Assembly: GCA_025201865.1 (NCBI GenBank)
Contig: MU602907.1
Coordinates: forward strand, 1 to 25,915
DNA: 25,915 bases
DNA from: Ramicandelaber brevisporus
Taxonomy: Eukaryota > Kickxellomycota > Ramicandelaberales > Ramicandelaberaceae
Direction: 5' to 3'
Positions within the stretch are counted from its first letter, which is position 1, and each line of letters opens with the position of its first letter. The position numbers were made by a program, and so were the translations under genes. The notes beneath the pieces were generated by a model. It worked only from the letters and a program-made list of their open reading frames with translations. It was not told the DNA's origin and did no database searches. Below, one piece after another: positions 17,911-25,915 of the stretch.

Positions 17911-19017
17911 TTATTTGTAATGGCGAGCGAGAACTTCCTTGGTGAAGTCGGCAAATGTGTAGCCTGGACGCAGCTCGTGGTGAATGTTTGGCTGCATAAA
18001 CACCGCAAATGTGTTTCTGGCAATGCTGCTGCCCACGCTTGAGTCCTTGTCAACAAAGCTTGGAGAAATGCCGCGAACACAGTGTGGGGTGGCACGCAAG
18101 AAACCATCGGAGGACACTGCCAGTGCCTCGCCAGTCTGGAAGGCAATCATGTCCCGTGGAATGGATACCTTGTGGATCTCACCAGAGCGGGACTTGATGT
18201 ACAGACCAGCCTCTGGGTCTGGGCACTTGGTCTCGACGAGAGCAGCTGGGTCGCGCGGATCGGCAATGACGGCAGCGGTGGTTTCGTCAGCAAACATGGC
18301 AGAGGTGAGACCGGTGATGCAGCTGTGGTCAAGATGCCAGCCGCACCAGCTGGCAATGTCATTGGCATTCTCCTGGCCAGCCTGCTCGGTGGCCAGGTTC
18401 TTGTCCAGTGGGAAGTAGTGAAGCAAGCGAGCCTTGCTGGCAACGCTGCCCTTGACGACATCCTCGAGGAAATGCTCTGGGTAATCCTTCAGCTCCTTTG
18501 AAACAACGTACTGGTCGCACTTGCGAGCAACCAGCGAACCAACTTCGACAATCAAGCCACCAAGGTCCTTGAATGCAGCTGAGAGTCCTGGGCACTCAGC
18601 CTCGGTTGGCCAAATGTTCGGGTGGCAGTATTCTGGGTACTTCTCAAGGTCCTCCTTCGACACCTGCGGCACATCGACAGTGGGGTTGTTGTAGTAGCTG
18701 CCCTTTGCAACATCGGGCTTGCCGTTCATCACCTCCTTGCCGTGGCTCCAGCCAAAGCTATATTTGCTAGCCTCGTGCTCGATAGTCTTCAGAACATCAG
18801 TGGGCAGCTTTGGGATGACAGAGCCATAGCGCAGCAGGCTGTCGCGCTTCTCTGGGAAGCCAGGGACACCGCGGACGAGCAGGATACCAAGGCAGTCTGG
18901 GCCGCTGCCAAAGGCGAGTTCAATGTGGGCACGCAGGTCAACCGACTCGGCCGAGATGAGGTCGCTGTAGTTGAGGATGACCGTGCCTTCTGGTGAGCGT
19001 TCAATGGCTGGAGACAT
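17911..19017 (-). CDS. 2-oxoglutarate/Fe(II)-dependent oxygenase-like protein
   Basis: A 368-residue member of the non-haem iron, isopenicillin-N-synthase/clavaminate-synthase-like superfamily; the substrate is unknown. The Fe-binding triad is visible: HxD at His228/Asp230 (WCGWHLDHS), with the distal His at His312 (ATPHCVRG). Arg334, in the SIARNTFAVFMQP strand, is in the place of the 2-oxoglutarate-binding Arg. The N-terminal half (LGILLVRGVPGFPEKRD, YSFGWSHGKEVMNGKPDVAKGSYY, split here into blocks) is typical of a plant and fungal group of unassigned 2OG oxygenases. The start is the ATG at 19017 (MSPAIERSPE). The frame runs on upstream only through a GT-repeat leader starting at a non-ATG codon. 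It lies in tandem between Rab escort protein and RER1. The fold is well supported; a biosynthetic or catabolic role cannot be assigned from the neighbours. Confidence 0.9.
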   Translation of the reverse strand: MSPAIERSPEGTVILNYSDLISAESVDLRAHIELAFGSGPDCLGILLVRGVPGFPEKRDSLLRYGSVIPKLPTDVLKTIEHEASKYSFGWSHGKEVMNGKPDVAKGSYYNNPTVDVPQVSKEDLEKYPEYCHPNIWPTEAECPGLSAAFKDLGGLIVEVGSLVARKCDQYVVSKELKDYPEHFLEDVVKGSVASKARLLHYFPLDKNLATEQAGQENANDIASWCGWHLDHSCITGLTSAMFADETTAAVIADPRDPAALVETKCPDPEAGLYIKSRSGEIHKVSIPRDMIAFQTGEALAVSSDGFLRATPHCVRGISPSFVDKDSSVGSSIARNTFAVFMQPNIHHELRPGYTFADFTKEVLARHYK

Positions 19018-19385
19018 TGTTTGTGTGTGTGTGTATGAGTATGTACGTGGGAGAGCAGCACCGGCAGCAGTAGAGTGGTTGTACGCGTGTGAACGCAGTG
19101 TGTCAGCAAAGTATAGAAGCAAAAGAAGAAGCTTGTGTTCGAGACTGTGTGTGCGAGTGAGTGAGAGAGCAGCAAAAAAAAAAGTAAAAAAGGAAAAGTA
19201 TGCACACAGGCGGCACCTGACATCTCCGAACTGGTGCATGCACGCTAGTAAATTCGCACCACATCGCATTGCGATTCGATGCAATCACGTGACGCTTCAT
19301 GGCGATGATGGGGATAATGATGATGATGTGGCAGTTATAATCAAGATTAAAAAATAAAAAAATAGTACTAAAAAGATGTGTGTAA
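19018..19385 (-). promoter_or_regulatory. Oxygenase promoter/leader and Rab escort protein 3' end
   Basis: A 368-nt gap. Next to the oxygenase start is a GT repeat (about 19019-19033), probably leader. A perfect palindromic E-box is at 19285-19292. The segment near 19340-19385 is A/T-rich and suits the 3' end of the Rab escort gene. No coding region is supported. Confidence 0.4.
19285..19292. promoter_or_regulatory. Palindromic E-box (TCACGTGA)
   Basis: TCACGTGA is the full core bound by bHLH factors of the Cbf1/USF type. It stands 268 bp upstream of the oxygenase start codon, in a place suitable for an upstream activating site. An 8-bp match can occur by chance. Confidence 0.3.
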
Positions 19386-21386
19386 TTAAAGGTCGGCGTC
19401 TAGATCATCGACGAGCTCGTGTTGCTGGTGATGGTGTTGCTGTTGTTGTGACACCTCAGCATCGGCAGGCTTGGAATTGAAGACGACACCAGGCAGGAGC
19501 TGTTCAAAGATATTTCGAGCAGCAGCAACTGCGTCCGAGTACTCGATTGCTACGCTAGGACTTGGGGCAACGTGGAATCCAGAGCGAGACAGCAAAGAAG
19601 AACCCGGAAGCAATCCAGTTGCAGCAAAGCGCTTGAAGAAGAAGATGGCATCAGCTGCGGGTAGTGGCTCGTCAGTTGGGGTTGATGGTTGCTCCGAAGA
19701 GATCATGGTCTGCAAGAATGGAAGCAGGTCATCTTTAGCAGTGAGATCACCAGGTCCATGAGACGATACAGTACGAACATGCAGCACATACTTGCCCTCA
19801 GGAGCAGCCTTTGTGAAGTCAGACAGCTGCAATGCGACTACTGGGTTAACATTTCCACCAACAGAGCCAGGTGGAAACACAATCACATCAGTCAGCGCAT
19901 TTGGGAATATAGGGGAACTTGTAATGACTACTGCACTTGAGATCCATTCACCCTCCATTTCGTCACGAGAGAACATGTCCGCCGATGCAATAACTGCCTT
20001 GGAGCGCAACTCTTGTCCGCCTGCAGTTCTGATGCCCGTGATACTGTTTGAATCAGCGCCACTGCCAGCCAACATTGTGGTCACATCGAGATCGAGAATA
20101 TAAGTGCCGCCATGAACAGCGCACACACGGGAGAAAGCCTGAGCCAACTCAGATCCATTGCCATACATTGGGCAAATGTACGCAAAACTGCCATATCTAC
20201 CAAACGACTTCATAAAAGTATGCGCAGCCCGAATGCCGTCAACAGCGCTCAGTCCAATCGAACTAGTTGGATCAGCAACCACGTACTGAATAGTCTGTGC
20301 AAGCTTCGCGTTCAACTTGTGAGTTTCCGTCAGGAACTGAGCAAATGTCTTTCCTTGAAGAGACTGTAGAGCCTCGGATGCCACAGCTGGGTCTTCGCTG
20401 CTAAGATTGGCAACCAGATCGCCAATGGTAGTTAATGCACTCATCAATCGGCGTTTGTCGCCCAGTGAGAGTTCTTTTGAAGCAAATATGTCCTCTCTTG
20501 AGCACGGAGCCTGCCTGATTGTGTTGTCTTGAGCAATAAAGATTCGATCAACTTGCTTAAACTCCAAGTAGGTGCCTGATCCAGAATCAATCAAACACTC
20601 ATGCATATCTCCTCGACTCAGCAGTAACTTGGAGCATACATCTATACTGAATGAACGTCCATCTTTCAGTAGCTGATTCAATGTAATCAGCTGTGAAAGC
20701 AATCGAGCCAAAATGGACTCAATATCATCAACCGAAGTGTCAGATGTGATTTTCTCAGCTGACGATCCAATCAGACGCTGCTGCAAGTTGGATACACCTG
20801 GCGACACATGCGTCAAGTGCTTCGACAGACCCTCTGTGATCACCGCTTTCACATTTGATACAGCCTCCTCCGCCTTAATCTGCAATGCAAGCGCGCTGAC
20901 ATCAACCATGGTCTCTTCATTCAACGTGGCTGTGGGGAAGATGAGGTACTCCATATCATCAAAGAACTGGCCATGGTCACCCAGTGCAAGTGGAGATGTC
21001 TTTTCATCAACTGAATGCAGCTGTTTTCTTGACAGGAAGTCAATCCATTCATCCAACGCAAATGATGCCCATTCTCCACCGTAATAATGCCGTCTGTCTG
21101 CATGCAGAACCTTCTGTCCTGCTCGAGCCAGCGCTCTGTACACTCATGACAAATCATGATAAACCACGGAAGTGACAAACGAGTGGGGGTCCATGTCAGT
21201 CTACCGTGTGCTATTTGTGCTACTTGCGATACTTGAGCTACTTGTGCTGCGGTGCAGATCGCTTCCTTTGAGGAAGCTTCTGAGGCGGTTCACGTCTACT
21301 TACCCTGCAAGGACGCTCTCGATAACACCGGTGCCTAGCACGATATAGTCAAAGCTGGTGTCGTCAAGTGCTTGTTCAGCTGTCAT
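19386..21386 (-). CDS. MRS6: Rab escort protein (Rab geranylgeranyltransferase component A)
   Basis: Presents newly made Rab GTPases to geranylgeranyltransferase and delivers them to membranes. Two exons, 21304-21386 and 19386-21135, join to a 610-residue protein. Exon 1 (MTAEQALDD, then FDYIVLGTGVIESVLAG) supplies the N-terminal dinucleotide-fold strand. Exon 2 continues with ALARAGQKVLHADRRHYYGGEW, the GDI/REP signature (split at Gln if read in blocks: ALARAGQ, KVLHADRRHYYGGEW). Further REP blocks are FSIDVCSKLLLSRGDM, YLEFKQVDRIFI, CSREDIFASKELSL, DGIRAAHTFMKSFGRYG and PMYGNGSELAQAFSRVCAVHGG. The length (610) and the insert at about 85-190 fit REP rather than Rab GDI (~450). The C-terminus is Gln/His-rich and acidic. 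The intron is phase 2 with GTAAGT donor and TACAG acceptor, and splicing restores the family sequence exactly. Confidence is high. Confidence 0.93.
21136..21303 (-). other. Spliceosomal intron in the Rab escort protein gene
   Basis: 168 nt, donor GTAAGT, acceptor TACAG. Removing it joins ...SVLAG to ALARAGQK... in the correct frame, as in other Rab escort proteins. Its 5' half contains short imperfect ~10-nt repeats (CAAGTAGC, CAAGTATC, CAAGTAGC). It is the only intron in the window that I can support. Confidence 0.88.
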
Positions 21387-21389
21387 TTT

Positions 21390-21441
21390 GTGTATAGACT
21401 GAGTGTATAGAGTGAGTGTATAGAGTGAGTGTATAGAGTGA
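21390..21441 (-). repeat. Four tandem 13-bp repeats directly upstream of the Rab escort start
   Basis: On the minus strand the unit is TCACTCTATACAC, repeated four times; the copy nearest the gene differs at one base. The array ends 3 nt before the ATG at 21386. It occupies the leader or core promoter of the Rab escort gene and lies in the divergent region shared with the small membrane ORF and GPI1. A separate GACATATA x3 repeat lies at 21561-21584. Confidence 0.9.
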
Positions 21442-21641
21442 ATTCTGTTTGAACGCGTGGCGATTCCAACTCTGCTTGCGCTCTCAGAAACAACTTTGCA
21501 CGACTTTGCCGTGATCGATCAAGCTAAGCAACTGTGGAGAGCGGAAGGTGGGAGCATACAGACATATAGACATATAGACATATCTACACGCGTGTGCCTG
21601 TGTATTGCTCTCTCTGTGTCTCTGTCTCTCTTCTTGTTCGT

Positions 21642-21974
21642 ATGCGCTTGGCTTCTGCTGCCGTTCGATACTTGATTGCGACTGTAGTCTTCTTTTCGTG
21701 GAGATCTGTCCTCACAACCGCGGCTCTCGTTGCAGCATCCTCCAGCAACAGCGACAGCGGCTCTACTCCAGCATCGTCTTCATCGACTCCATCGCCTCCA
21801 TCGACTCGATCGGCATTGTTGCTCGCATTCGCAATATTGGTTGGCATCGCATCTGTGTTTGGTCTCATTTTGCTGATACTCGAACGTGTCGCTGGCTTTG
21901 AAGCACGTCAGCACGCAGCGTACGTTGTCCACGCTCCTACCCGCAAGCATCTACTTCGGCGAGGCAGTTTCTAG
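21642..21974 (+). CDS. Small two-helix membrane protein, unrecognised
   Basis: A 110-residue open frame I do not recognise. It begins MRLASAAVRYLIATVVFFSW, giving a first hydrophobic helix (about residues 7-32). A Ser/Thr/Pro loop follows (about 33-55), then a strong second helix (ALLLAFAILVGIASVFGLILLI, about 57-80), and a basic, His/Arg-rich tail ending HLLRRGSF. The stop codon ends 5 nt before the GPI1 ATG at 21980, so any GPI1 transcript starting before 21642 would be dicistronic. It does not belong to Gpi1, whose own N-terminus is complete. The evidence is the clean hydrophobic pattern plus an ATG just after a pyrimidine-rich stretch (21608-21635); no homology is claimed. It may be a genuine small ER protein, an upstream ORF, or chance. 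Confidence 0.4.
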   Translation: MRLASAAVRYLIATVVFFSWRSVLTTAALVAASSSNSDSGSTPASSSSTPSPPSTRSALLLAFAILVGIASVFGLILLILERVAGFEARQHAAYVVHAPTRKHLLRRGSF

Positions 21975-21979
21975 TAGCA

Positions 21980-24115
21980 ATGCAGCCACAGCGCAGTCAG
22001 CCTCGTTCAAAAGGCATGTTGTCAGTATTCTGGCCAAATACACTTCAGTTAGATCCTCATGATGGATACATTCTTGGATGGGAAGTGGACGCATCACATG
22101 TGTGCATCTGCACCTGTATTGATGGCCCTTTGGAGGAAGTAATGGAGCTTGCACTCCAAGTCACAAATGCTGGCCAGGCAAACGAACAGCCATATCCACG
22201 GCCGCACCTTCGTGTTTTGGGGAGAATGACGACATCCACCTCTCCGCTTGACGAGACATCCAAACAACAGCAACAGCAACAACAGCAACAACAGCAACAG
22301 CAACAGCAGCAGCTATCAGCAGAGCCATCGGTTTGTTTGGAAATGACTTGGCAGAATGGTCGACTTGGAGTATTGAAAGCGTATAACGAACATACTGGTG
22401 GATCGATTGCAGAAGTTCAGTTGCTTGAATATGAAATGAATGAAGCTGCATCAATGCGGTTCCTCAGTCTTGATCCTCTCGAACTTGATTTGACTCAGCC
22501 ACAGCAGCAGCCACAACAACAACCACAACAACCACAACAGCAACAACAACAACAAGCATCATCATCAAATAATGATGATAGTAACCAACAGTCAACACCA
22601 TCTGGCAGTGGATTGAAGTTGACACTTGCTAGTCGGAATCACTCCAACGAAGATGCAAGCATACCCAGCGTAATGGAACGAGTGTTGGACTGCATCAATT
22701 CAAGCGCAAATACCTTTGATACCATTGTCGAGAAGGTTCAGCAGTGTCCACATATCCAGGTTAGATCCATCAGCTCACGGCGTCGTTTTATTCGTTTAAT
22801 GCACAATAGATTTCTTGGTTTGTTGAATGCATGTCGAATGGTTGCAATGTTACCAGTTTACTTGTTGTTGTTCATGATGAGAGTTCCGCTGAGATTAATT
22901 TTGCGCACAATTGACATGCAGGTGATGGGTGCATCTCTCAAAGGATTCTCTGCATTTGGTGACCAAATCCATTTACGACTGCGTCAAATTTACTACTGGC
23001 CATGGCAGTATGCAATGCTGCGAGCACGCAAATGGAATCACCTTTCTCTTCATACAGCCCACTATGTCAGCTTTCACAACAGCATGTGGTTAGTTATTAA
23101 TGATGTTATATTGGGATTGGCAATTGGTGCAGTTTTATCAGCACACAGCGATCATTTTGCACAAACTCTAGAATCAACTACTGATCATTTAACTGTTGAA
23201 TCATTCAATCATTTAATTGTTTGGTTAAAGGGCCAGCCAGCTGGATTTAAACTCAATAAAGAACTGGATGAGTTCTTGGGTGATTTATTCTTGTGGCTAA
23301 TTCAACTTTGGACTGAGGTTGCTAAACCAATGAAGGCTACCTTACCGACGATTGTGAAAGTGATTGCATGGAGCGGAGTGCTGGGTACATCAATGCAGCT
23401 TGCATTACTCTCTGATCTCATCTCACTCTTGACACTGCACACCTATTGGTTTTACATTGTTGCTGGTCGCATATACTATTGGAAACTGCGTGTGCTGCGT
23501 TCACTGTTTATTTTGTTCAGAGGAAAGAAGTTTAATGTACTTCGAAACCGAATCGATGCATGTGACTACGACTTGGATCAGTTATTGCTGGGCACAATAT
23601 TATTCACTTTATTGGCATTTTTGTTCCCAACCGTTGTTATTTATTACATTCCGTTTGCATTTGCTAGAATCGCCATCATTGCATTGCACGGACTCATAAA
23701 GACTGTTTTAGCCCTGTTGAATCATTTCCCTTTGTTTGCCATTGTGATTCGCTTGAAGGATGCCCGCAGATTCCCAGGTGGCATTCGAATTCAATTGCTT
23801 GGTAAAAATAATAACAACAATGATACTGTAGCCAACAAAAATGGTCCTCATGTCCAGCATCTTCGATTGGAGAGCACACCGCTTGAATTTGGGCGAGTAT
23901 TCTTTCAATATTTCAAGCTATGGCAAACACTGAGCATGCAGTACTTCTCCATAGATTTAGTTCGTAAAGTTATAGTGGGTCAAATTGTGCATCCAATTCC
24001 TCAAATGTACTACGCGATATTGCCCACCACTGCCGACACTGGTCGACCCGATGTCGATGATATCTGGTCACTCTATGCAGCCGCTTTCCAGCAACAAACT
24101 TCCCGGTCTAACTAA
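21980..24115 (+). CDS. GPI1: Gpi1/PIG-Q subunit of GPI N-acetylglucosaminyltransferase
   Basis: Subunit of the ER complex that transfers GlcNAc to phosphatidylinositol, the first step of GPI-anchor synthesis. 711 residues, no intron. The N-terminal soluble domain begins MLSVFWPNTLQLDPHDGYILGW, short parts of which (SVFWPN, GYILGWEV) match the animal PIG-Q start, so the protein is complete. Two Gln-rich inserts lie at about 96-111 and 173-192. The membrane core carries the family signature: LKGQPAGFKLNKELDEFLG, LLSDLISLLTLHTYWFY, FRGKKFNVLRNRIDACDYD, LDQLLLGTILFTLLAFLFPT and FPLFAIVIRLKDARRFPGG. It has several predicted membrane helices between about 285 and 590. The tail (FFQYFKLWQTL, VGQIVHPIPQ) fits the family. 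It is convergent with ISA2, 136 nt apart. Identification is secure. Confidence 0.96.
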   Translation: MQPQRSQPRSKGMLSVFWPNTLQLDPHDGYILGWEVDASHVCICTCIDGPLEEVMELALQVTNAGQANEQPYPRPHLRVLGRMTTSTSPLDETSKQQQQQQQQQQQQQQQQLSAEPSVCLEMTWQNGRLGVLKAYNEHTGGSIAEVQLLEYEMNEAASMRFLSLDPLELDLTQPQQQPQQQPQQPQQQQQQQASSSNNDDSNQQSTPSGSGLKLTLASRNHSNEDASIPSVMERVLDCINSSANTFDTIVEKVQQCPHIQVRSISSRRRFIRLMHNRFLGLLNACRMVAMLPVYLLLFMMRVPLRLILRTIDMQVMGASLKGFSAFGDQIHLRLRQIYYWPWQYAMLRARKWNHLSLHTAHYVSFHNSMWLVINDVILGLAIGAVLSAHSDHFAQTLESTTDHLTVESFNHLIVWLKGQPAGFKLNKELDEFLGDLFLWLIQLWTEVAKPMKATLPTIVKVIAWSGVLGTSMQLALLSDLISLLTLHTYWFYIVAGRIYYWKLRVLRSLFILFRGKKFNVLRNRIDACDYDLDQLLLGTILFTLLAFLFPTVVIYYIPFAFARIAIIALHGLIKTVLALLNHFPLFAIVIRLKDARRFPGGIRIQLLGKNNNNNDTVANKNGPHVQHLRLESTPLEFGRVFFQYFKLWQTLSMQYFSIDLVRKVIVGQIVHPIPQMYYAILPTTADTGRPDVDDIWSLYAAAFQQQTSRSN
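22265..22312 (+). repeat. Poly-Gln tract, 16 Gln (GPI1)
   Basis: Sixteen CAA/CAG codons in a row in the N-terminal domain of Gpi1, an insertion relative to the family. A second tract, Pro/Gln-alternating, is at about 22496-22555. Confidence 0.9.
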
Positions 24116-24251
24116 TCCTCCACTATTTACTGTTTGTTATCACTATCTATTTTATTTAAAGTATATATATTATATTGATGAGTTAAATTGAAATATACTA
24201 AAAACAGAGTTACTTTATATTATAGCATCTTGAAGGAAAGCCTGAATAGTG

Positions 24252-24833
24252 TTAAATTTTGATTTCAAAAGAAGTGCCACATCCACAGCCAGATACTGCA
24301 TTTGGATTCTCTGTCAACTTGAACGTGGATCCAATCAGCTCTTCGACAAAGTCCAATGTCGATCCTGCAATGTAGTCGATCGAAATATTATCAACAACTA
24401 CAGAGCCGCCATCTTTCGTAAACACAATATCATCCGATGATCTTTCGCTTGTCAATTCGAATCGATACTGGAAGCCGTGGCAACCGCCAGATTCAACAAT
24501 GATTCGAAGCGCGAGATTTGGGTCGCTGTCGTCTTTGGCTAGGGCCGCCAAGCGGGAGGCAGCCTTGTCTGTGATCACAATGTCGGATGTGTACATTTCG
24601 GGTGAGATATTCTCAATCCCTGTATTCGAATTGGATGTTGAAGACGAGTTGTACCGAACTTGCGCTCGGAGAGGTGTCCGTTGATGACAAATGGATGCTA
24701 CGGACGGAGATCTCGCAAGGACTGAAAGTGATCTTGTCGAAATGACTCTGGTGATCGGTGCAGAGGTGCATAGGCGTCGAGAAGAGCTGCTGATGAGCAG
24801 TCGCTGAAGTGGGACGAGACTTGTGCGTTGCAT
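24252..24833 (-). CDS. ISA2: Iron-sulfur cluster assembly protein Isa2/ISCA2, mitochondrial
   Basis: A-type Fe-S carrier needed for maturation of mitochondrial [4Fe-4S] proteins, working with Isa1 and Iba57. 193 residues. Residues 1-60 are rich in Arg and Ser with almost no acids, a typical matrix-targeting presequence. The HesB/IscA domain starts near residue 84 (DIVITDKAASRLAAL). The three conserved cysteines are Cys118 (ESGGCHGFQY) and Cys183/Cys185 (SGCGCGTSFEI). GGCHGFQY and the spacing fit Isa2 rather than Isa1. The ATG at 24833 is the first in frame. It is convergent with GPI1. Identification is secure. Confidence 0.96.
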   Translation of the reverse strand: MQRTSLVPLQRLLISSSSRRLCTSAPITRVISTRSLSVLARSPSVASICHQRTPLRAQVRYNSSSTSNSNTGIENISPEMYTSDIVITDKAASRLAALAKDDSDPNLALRIIVESGGCHGFQYRFELTSERSSDDIVFTKDGGSVVVDNISIDYIAGSTLDFVEELIGSTFKLTENPNAVSGCGCGTSFEIKI

Positions 24834-25559
24834 CTGTTTGTTAAAGTTTTGGAGATGTATTTTTTTTTTTTTTTATCGCTGTGAGGTTTACAGTGAACGG
24901 TATCGGAAGCTCGACACCTCCGATGCAGTGTCAATGGCCAAATCTGCTCACCTGGCAGAAATGCCTCACAAAGCTGACGAAGATATTGTACCGGTAACGG
25001 TGCATCGTACATTTCCAACAACGAGACTGTCGCTGCCTTCAACCAACATCGTGCCAGCTCCAATTTTACCGCAAGAGCGCTCTTCAATAAATTTTGGCAT
25101 GCATTCCATTTTTGTCAACAGAATGATACATGGCGGAGTGTATCACAGTCCGACACAGTTAGATACACAAGTTGTACGCTCCGGAAGTTGAGATGACATG
25201 GCTCGTGTGGACAGTTGGTTGTCTAAACGATCAGCTACATCGTGTATAGGCGTTGTTGGTGGTGGTGATATCAACTAACACCACCTCTTGATGGCAACAT
25301 CCTGGGAGGGGGTTTCATCCGCTGTGAACTGGGCATGTTCGTCATTTTATCTGAGCTCTTGTCATCAAACTGTCTTTTCAGGAAATGACCCGCATCAGCC
25401 AACAAATAAAAAGCAAAAAAAACACAAGCCTCGCTTTTTCATTCAGCTATCTTTTCGTGAACGTACGTCTCTGCTGAATACAGCCGCCAACTCCTCTTCT
25501 TTCCGTTCACACAGCAACCCACTCTTCACAGAAAGAATACTTCCCGCATACTTCAAACC
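24834..25559. other. Divergent intergenic region between ISA2 and the right-edge gene
   Basis: A 726-nt gap serving two divergent genes. It contains a long T run (about 24859-24874) close to ISA2 and A/C-rich leader-like sequence before 25560. Both strands have short open stretches of ordinary composition between about 24930 and 25190 (for example a plus-strand frame from an ATG near 24937). None resembles a known family or is long enough to call. Confidence 0.35.
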
Positions 25560-25915
25560 ATGTCTACAGCAACAGCAACAGCAACAGCGACAGCGACAGC
25601 AACAGCGACGGCAACAGCAACAGCAACAGCGACGACTTCTGAAGTGCACTTGACTGCTATTGCTATCACCAGGGAGTATATGTCGGTTCCTGTTTACGAC
25701 GACCACGAGTGCTCAAACACAGCGAATATTGATACCGACAGTATCACATCGATTGACAATGCCGCTTCAGTTTTTGGTACAGTATCTGCGTCAGTCAAAA
25801 AACATAAATCTACTTCAGCTCGCTCTTCACTTTCTACTCGTTCATCCGCTGTTCTTGCAGACTTGATCGACCTGGTCAGCATTGAACTAAAGCCTCCGAA
25901 ATTCAAGAAGTTTGC
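25560..25915 (+). CDS. Unrecognised protein, N-terminal part with Thr-Ala repeats (cut by window edge)
   Basis: The frame is open from the ATG at 25560 (context AACCATGTC) to the right edge, 118 codons with no stop. It begins MS followed by about eleven Thr-Ala dipeptides (ACA/ACG-GCA/GCG codons). An acidic and Ser/Thr-rich stretch follows, then a Lys/Ser/Arg-rich segment (SVKKHKSTSARSSLSTRSS). The last visible part, VLADLIDLVSIELKPPKFKKF, looks like the start of a folded domain. I do not recognise the family. The absence of stops, the usable start context and the non-repetitive second half support a real gene; its function is open. Confidence 0.6.
   Translation, partial: MSTATATATATATATATATATATATTSEVHLTAIAITREYMSVPVYDDHECSNTANIDTDSITSIDNAASVFGTVSASVKKHKSTSARSSLSTRSSAVLADLIDLVSIELKPPKFKKF

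Noticed and set aside
19018-19284. 89-codon N-terminal extension of the oxygenase
   Set aside because: It begins at TTG and reads through GT and GA repeats. The domain is complete from the ATG at 19017.
19386-21386. Rab GDP-dissociation inhibitor instead of Rab escort protein
   Set aside because: GDI is about 450 residues. This protein has 610, with the REP-specific insert and the REP-like blocks CSREDIFASKEL and FSIDVCSKLLLSRG.
24937-25191. Possible small gene (about 85 codons, plus strand) between ISA2 and the right-edge gene
   Set aside because: Composition is ordinary but no family is recognised, the opposite strand is open over the same stretch, and it would sit in the divergent promoter. 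Support is not enough for a call.
25288-25653. Plus-strand frame ending in a Gln/Arg run
   Set aside because: It is the alternative frame of the Thr-Ala repeat. The frame starting at 25560 continues without stop through non-repetitive sequence to the edge, so it is the better gene model.

Overview
The window looks like gene-dense nuclear DNA of a eukaryote, most likely a fungus outside the classical yeasts. It holds about twelve protein genes in 26 kb, mostly uninterrupted by introns. These include a Tps2/Tps3/Tsl1-type trehalose protein with a long fungal-style N-terminus, fungal-like Rer1, Gpi1, Isa2 and Mrs6 (Rab escort protein), plus a BRCA2/Brh2 orthologue and a RUS1-family (DUF647) protein. 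The last two are absent from budding yeast, which argues for an early-diverging fungal lineage or a basidiomycete; this placement is inference. The proteins are rich in poly-Gln and poly-Ser, and the non-coding DNA is rich in simple repeats. No transposon, tRNA, rRNA or CRISPR array was recognised.

Layout: ornithine decarboxylase (-, cut by the left edge; N-terminal 233 residues present), then a ~1.5 kb non-coding stretch whose first ~1 kb contains no ATG on the sense strand. Next come BRCA2/Brh2 (-) and, divergent from it, an alpha/beta hydrolase (+). A trehalose-phosphate synthase/phosphatase-like protein whose phosphatase site is dead (+) follows, then a RUS1/DUF647 protein (+), mitochondrial ribosomal protein bL9m (+, carrying a perfect in-frame triplication of 135 bp), Rer1 (-), a 2-oxoglutarate/Fe(II)-type oxygenase (-) and Rab escort protein (-, with the only well-supported intron). 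A 110-residue two-helix membrane ORF (+) ends 5 nt before the GPI1/PIG-Q start (+). Isa2/ISCA2 (-) and the start of an unrecognised Thr-Ala-repeat protein (+, cut by the right edge) complete the window.

The genes are housekeeping and do not form a single pathway: polyamine synthesis, homologous recombination, trehalose metabolism, mitochondrial translation and Fe-S assembly, ER retrieval, Rab prenylation and GPI-anchor synthesis. The points most worth a second look are the unusual layout of the RAD51-binding modules in the BRCA2 protein, the bL9m triplication, the tight small-ORF/GPI1 pair, the AUG-free leader of the ODC gene, and the 13-bp x4 repeat abutting the Rab escort protein start codon.
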